A DNA stretch of 64,000 bases from Paenibacillus xerothermodurans. GTDB lineage: Bacteria; Bacillota; Bacilli; Paenibacillales; NBRC-103111. A program made the translations under genes and the position numbers. Where the stretch lies: assembly GCF_002220865.2 (NCBI RefSeq), contig NZ_NHRJ02000006.1, positions 62,001-126,000 of the forward strand, written 5' to 3'. Numbering within the stretch: the first letter of the stretch is position 1; every line of letters begins with the position of its first letter. The notes below the pieces were generated by a model. It made no database searches, had not been told where the DNA came from, and saw only the letters and a list, made by a program, of their open reading frames with translations. Of this stretch, positions 62,989 through 64,000 are shown piece after piece.

Positions 62989-63993
62989 TCACCTCCGTGT
63001 GGCATCTTTTTTGCCTTGCTTCGCAGCGGTACCCACTCGCACGGAGTCAATCTTCCAAGGCTCGAGCAGCGAGGTGCGGCACACGTGGAACGATATTCGC
63101 GCGTGCTCTCTCGCCCGGCCCTGCCGCTCAATTTGAAAGCTAGCGGGTATTTCCACGGACAGCAGGCCTGTGGTGTCTTTTTTCACATAATGTGATGTGC
63201 GGGTCATTGCCTCGATCTCGTCTTTGCTTCGGAGGAGCTCGGATAGATCAGCGTTTTTTTGCGGCGCCACGCTCAGCGCCAACAGCAGCGGGTCGCCCAG
63301 ATGTATTGCCGCGACAAACGCATCCACCACATCGTAAGGAGACGCGTGATCGAAGTATTCGTCCAGACGGCCGCCCGCTTTGCGCACCATGAGCTGATGC
63401 TCCAAGTCGACTTTACCTGATTTATGAGTTGAGCTATTCAAAAAATGAATGCAAAAGTGGCCTGAAAAGCCGTTGTCAGGGATGCCGTCTCCTCCGTGAG
63501 GCATACCGTGCATCGATGCCGCAATAACCTGCTCGTCGGTTTGCGCCAAGATAGCCCGGCGCTTCCAGCTCCATTTTCCATTATAAATTTGTTTCATGAT
63601 GGCGGTGTCTGCCTCGGTCAACGGTTGAACGTCTGCATGGTGTTGGCCTGCTCTTCTTTGCACGTTAAAGGTCAGCCCGGTCTCCATATCAATTACCTTG
63701 AATGTCTTTTTTCTCGGTATGATTTGTTTTGCTTGATCCCAAGGCACCATTTTGCCATAGTGTGCGGAGCGGACGAGCCCTACATACTGCAGCAGCTGCG
63801 CCTGGGCGTTTTCATCCAATTGTATCTTTTCCCCGCGCTGAACATCAAACAAATTCCCCTCTTCATCCACCGCATACGTTGTTGCATGCGTCTCTGCGTC
63901 TTTGACGGTTAAAAACGTGTCGGTCGCAGGGATAGCGGTGATGAATTTCTCTACATGGCTGCGGTCAATCCGCTGTATCAGCTTGCTGTTCAT
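62989..63993 (-). CDS. Conserved protein of unknown function (possibly incomplete at its 5' end)
   Basis: 334 residues from ATG 63993, only 7 bases from the window edge, so a ribosome site cannot be seen and an earlier start is possible. The centre reads TFKVIDMETGLTFNVQRRAG, then KWSWKRRAILA and a region with HGMPHGGDGIPDNGFSGHFC, whose Gly-His-x-Cys-x-His spacing reminds me of the Cys/His of YkuD-type L,D-transpeptidases, without their exact motif. No signal peptide is visible. C-terminal end is basic. I do not recognise a named family; wall-related enzyme is only a suggestion. Confidence 0.75.
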   Translation of the reverse strand: MNSKLIQRIDRSHVEKFITAIPATDTFLTVKDAETHATTYAVDEEGNLFDVQRGEKIQLDENAQAQLLQYVGLVRSAHYGKMVPWDQAKQIIPRKKTFKVIDMETGLTFNVQRRAGQHHADVQPLTEADTAIMKQIYNGKWSWKRRAILAQTDEQVIAASMHGMPHGGDGIPDNGFSGHFCIHFLNSSTHKSGKVDLEHQLMVRKAGGRLDEYFDHASPYDVVDAFVAAIHLGDPLLLALSVAPQKNADLSELLRSKDEIEAMTRTSHYVKKDTTGLLSVEIPASFQIERQGRAREHARISFHVCRTSLLEPWKIDSVRVGTAAKQGKKDATRR

Positions 63994-64000
63994 TACGACG

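Overview
The window is about 64 kb of a Gram-positive spore former, most likely a member of the Paenibacillaceae (Paenibacillus or a close relative). The evidence is moderate GC, strong GGAGG ribosome sites with many GTG/TTG starts, spore genes (a YjcZ-type peptide, a CotF-like coat protein, a SleB-type hydrolase, a YlxY-like deacetylase), a YesM/YesN two-component pair beside a sugar ABC operon, and a Bacillus-type mhq quinone-stress operon. No phage, insertion sequence, CRISPR array, tRNA or intact rRNA was seen.

Left part (1-15.6 kb): a partial gene; a thiamin-salvage operon (ylmB-tenA) behind a promoter, a TPP riboswitch and its terminator; an SRPBCC gene that seems to start at CTG; a 33-aa YjcZ peptide; a cotF-like gene; an MFS transporter; an asparaginase; a DUF72 gene; NAD salvage genes pncA and pncB; and an alpha-galactosidase operon (binding protein, two permeases, GH36 enzyme) with a cre-like site. 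A divergent YesM/YesN pair (15.7-19.3 kb) probably controls that operon. The kinase carries an unusual repeat-bearing insertion in its ATPase domain.

Centre (19.4-46.2 kb): one minus-strand NRPS operon of three synthetases and a type II thioesterase. Layout is Cs-A-T-C-A-T-C-A-T-E, C-A-T-C-A-T-C-A-T-E, C-A-T-TE, the 3+3+1 plan of surfactin. Specificity codes read by eye are Gln, Leu, D-Val, Thr, Gln, D-Leu, Ile. The predicted product is an N-acylated, probably cyclic lipoheptapeptide with no acidic residue, unlike surfactin. This is the most interesting system in the window.

Right part (46.8-64 kb): a 2-hydroxyacid dehydrogenase, a hotdog thioesterase, an orphan SagB-type oxidoreductase, a zinc alcohol dehydrogenase, alkA, two decayed genes (a cupin/ManA-like remnant and an AT-rich lipoprotein remnant), a SleB-type hydrolase, a secreted barrel-like protein, an FAD oxidoreductase, an MFS transporter, a YlxY-like deacetylase, an Amidase_6-like secreted protein, the mhqR-mhqP-mhqE-mhqD operon with two palindromic operators, and an unrecognised gene at the right edge.

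All calls come from reading the sequence and recalled family knowledge. No database search was run.
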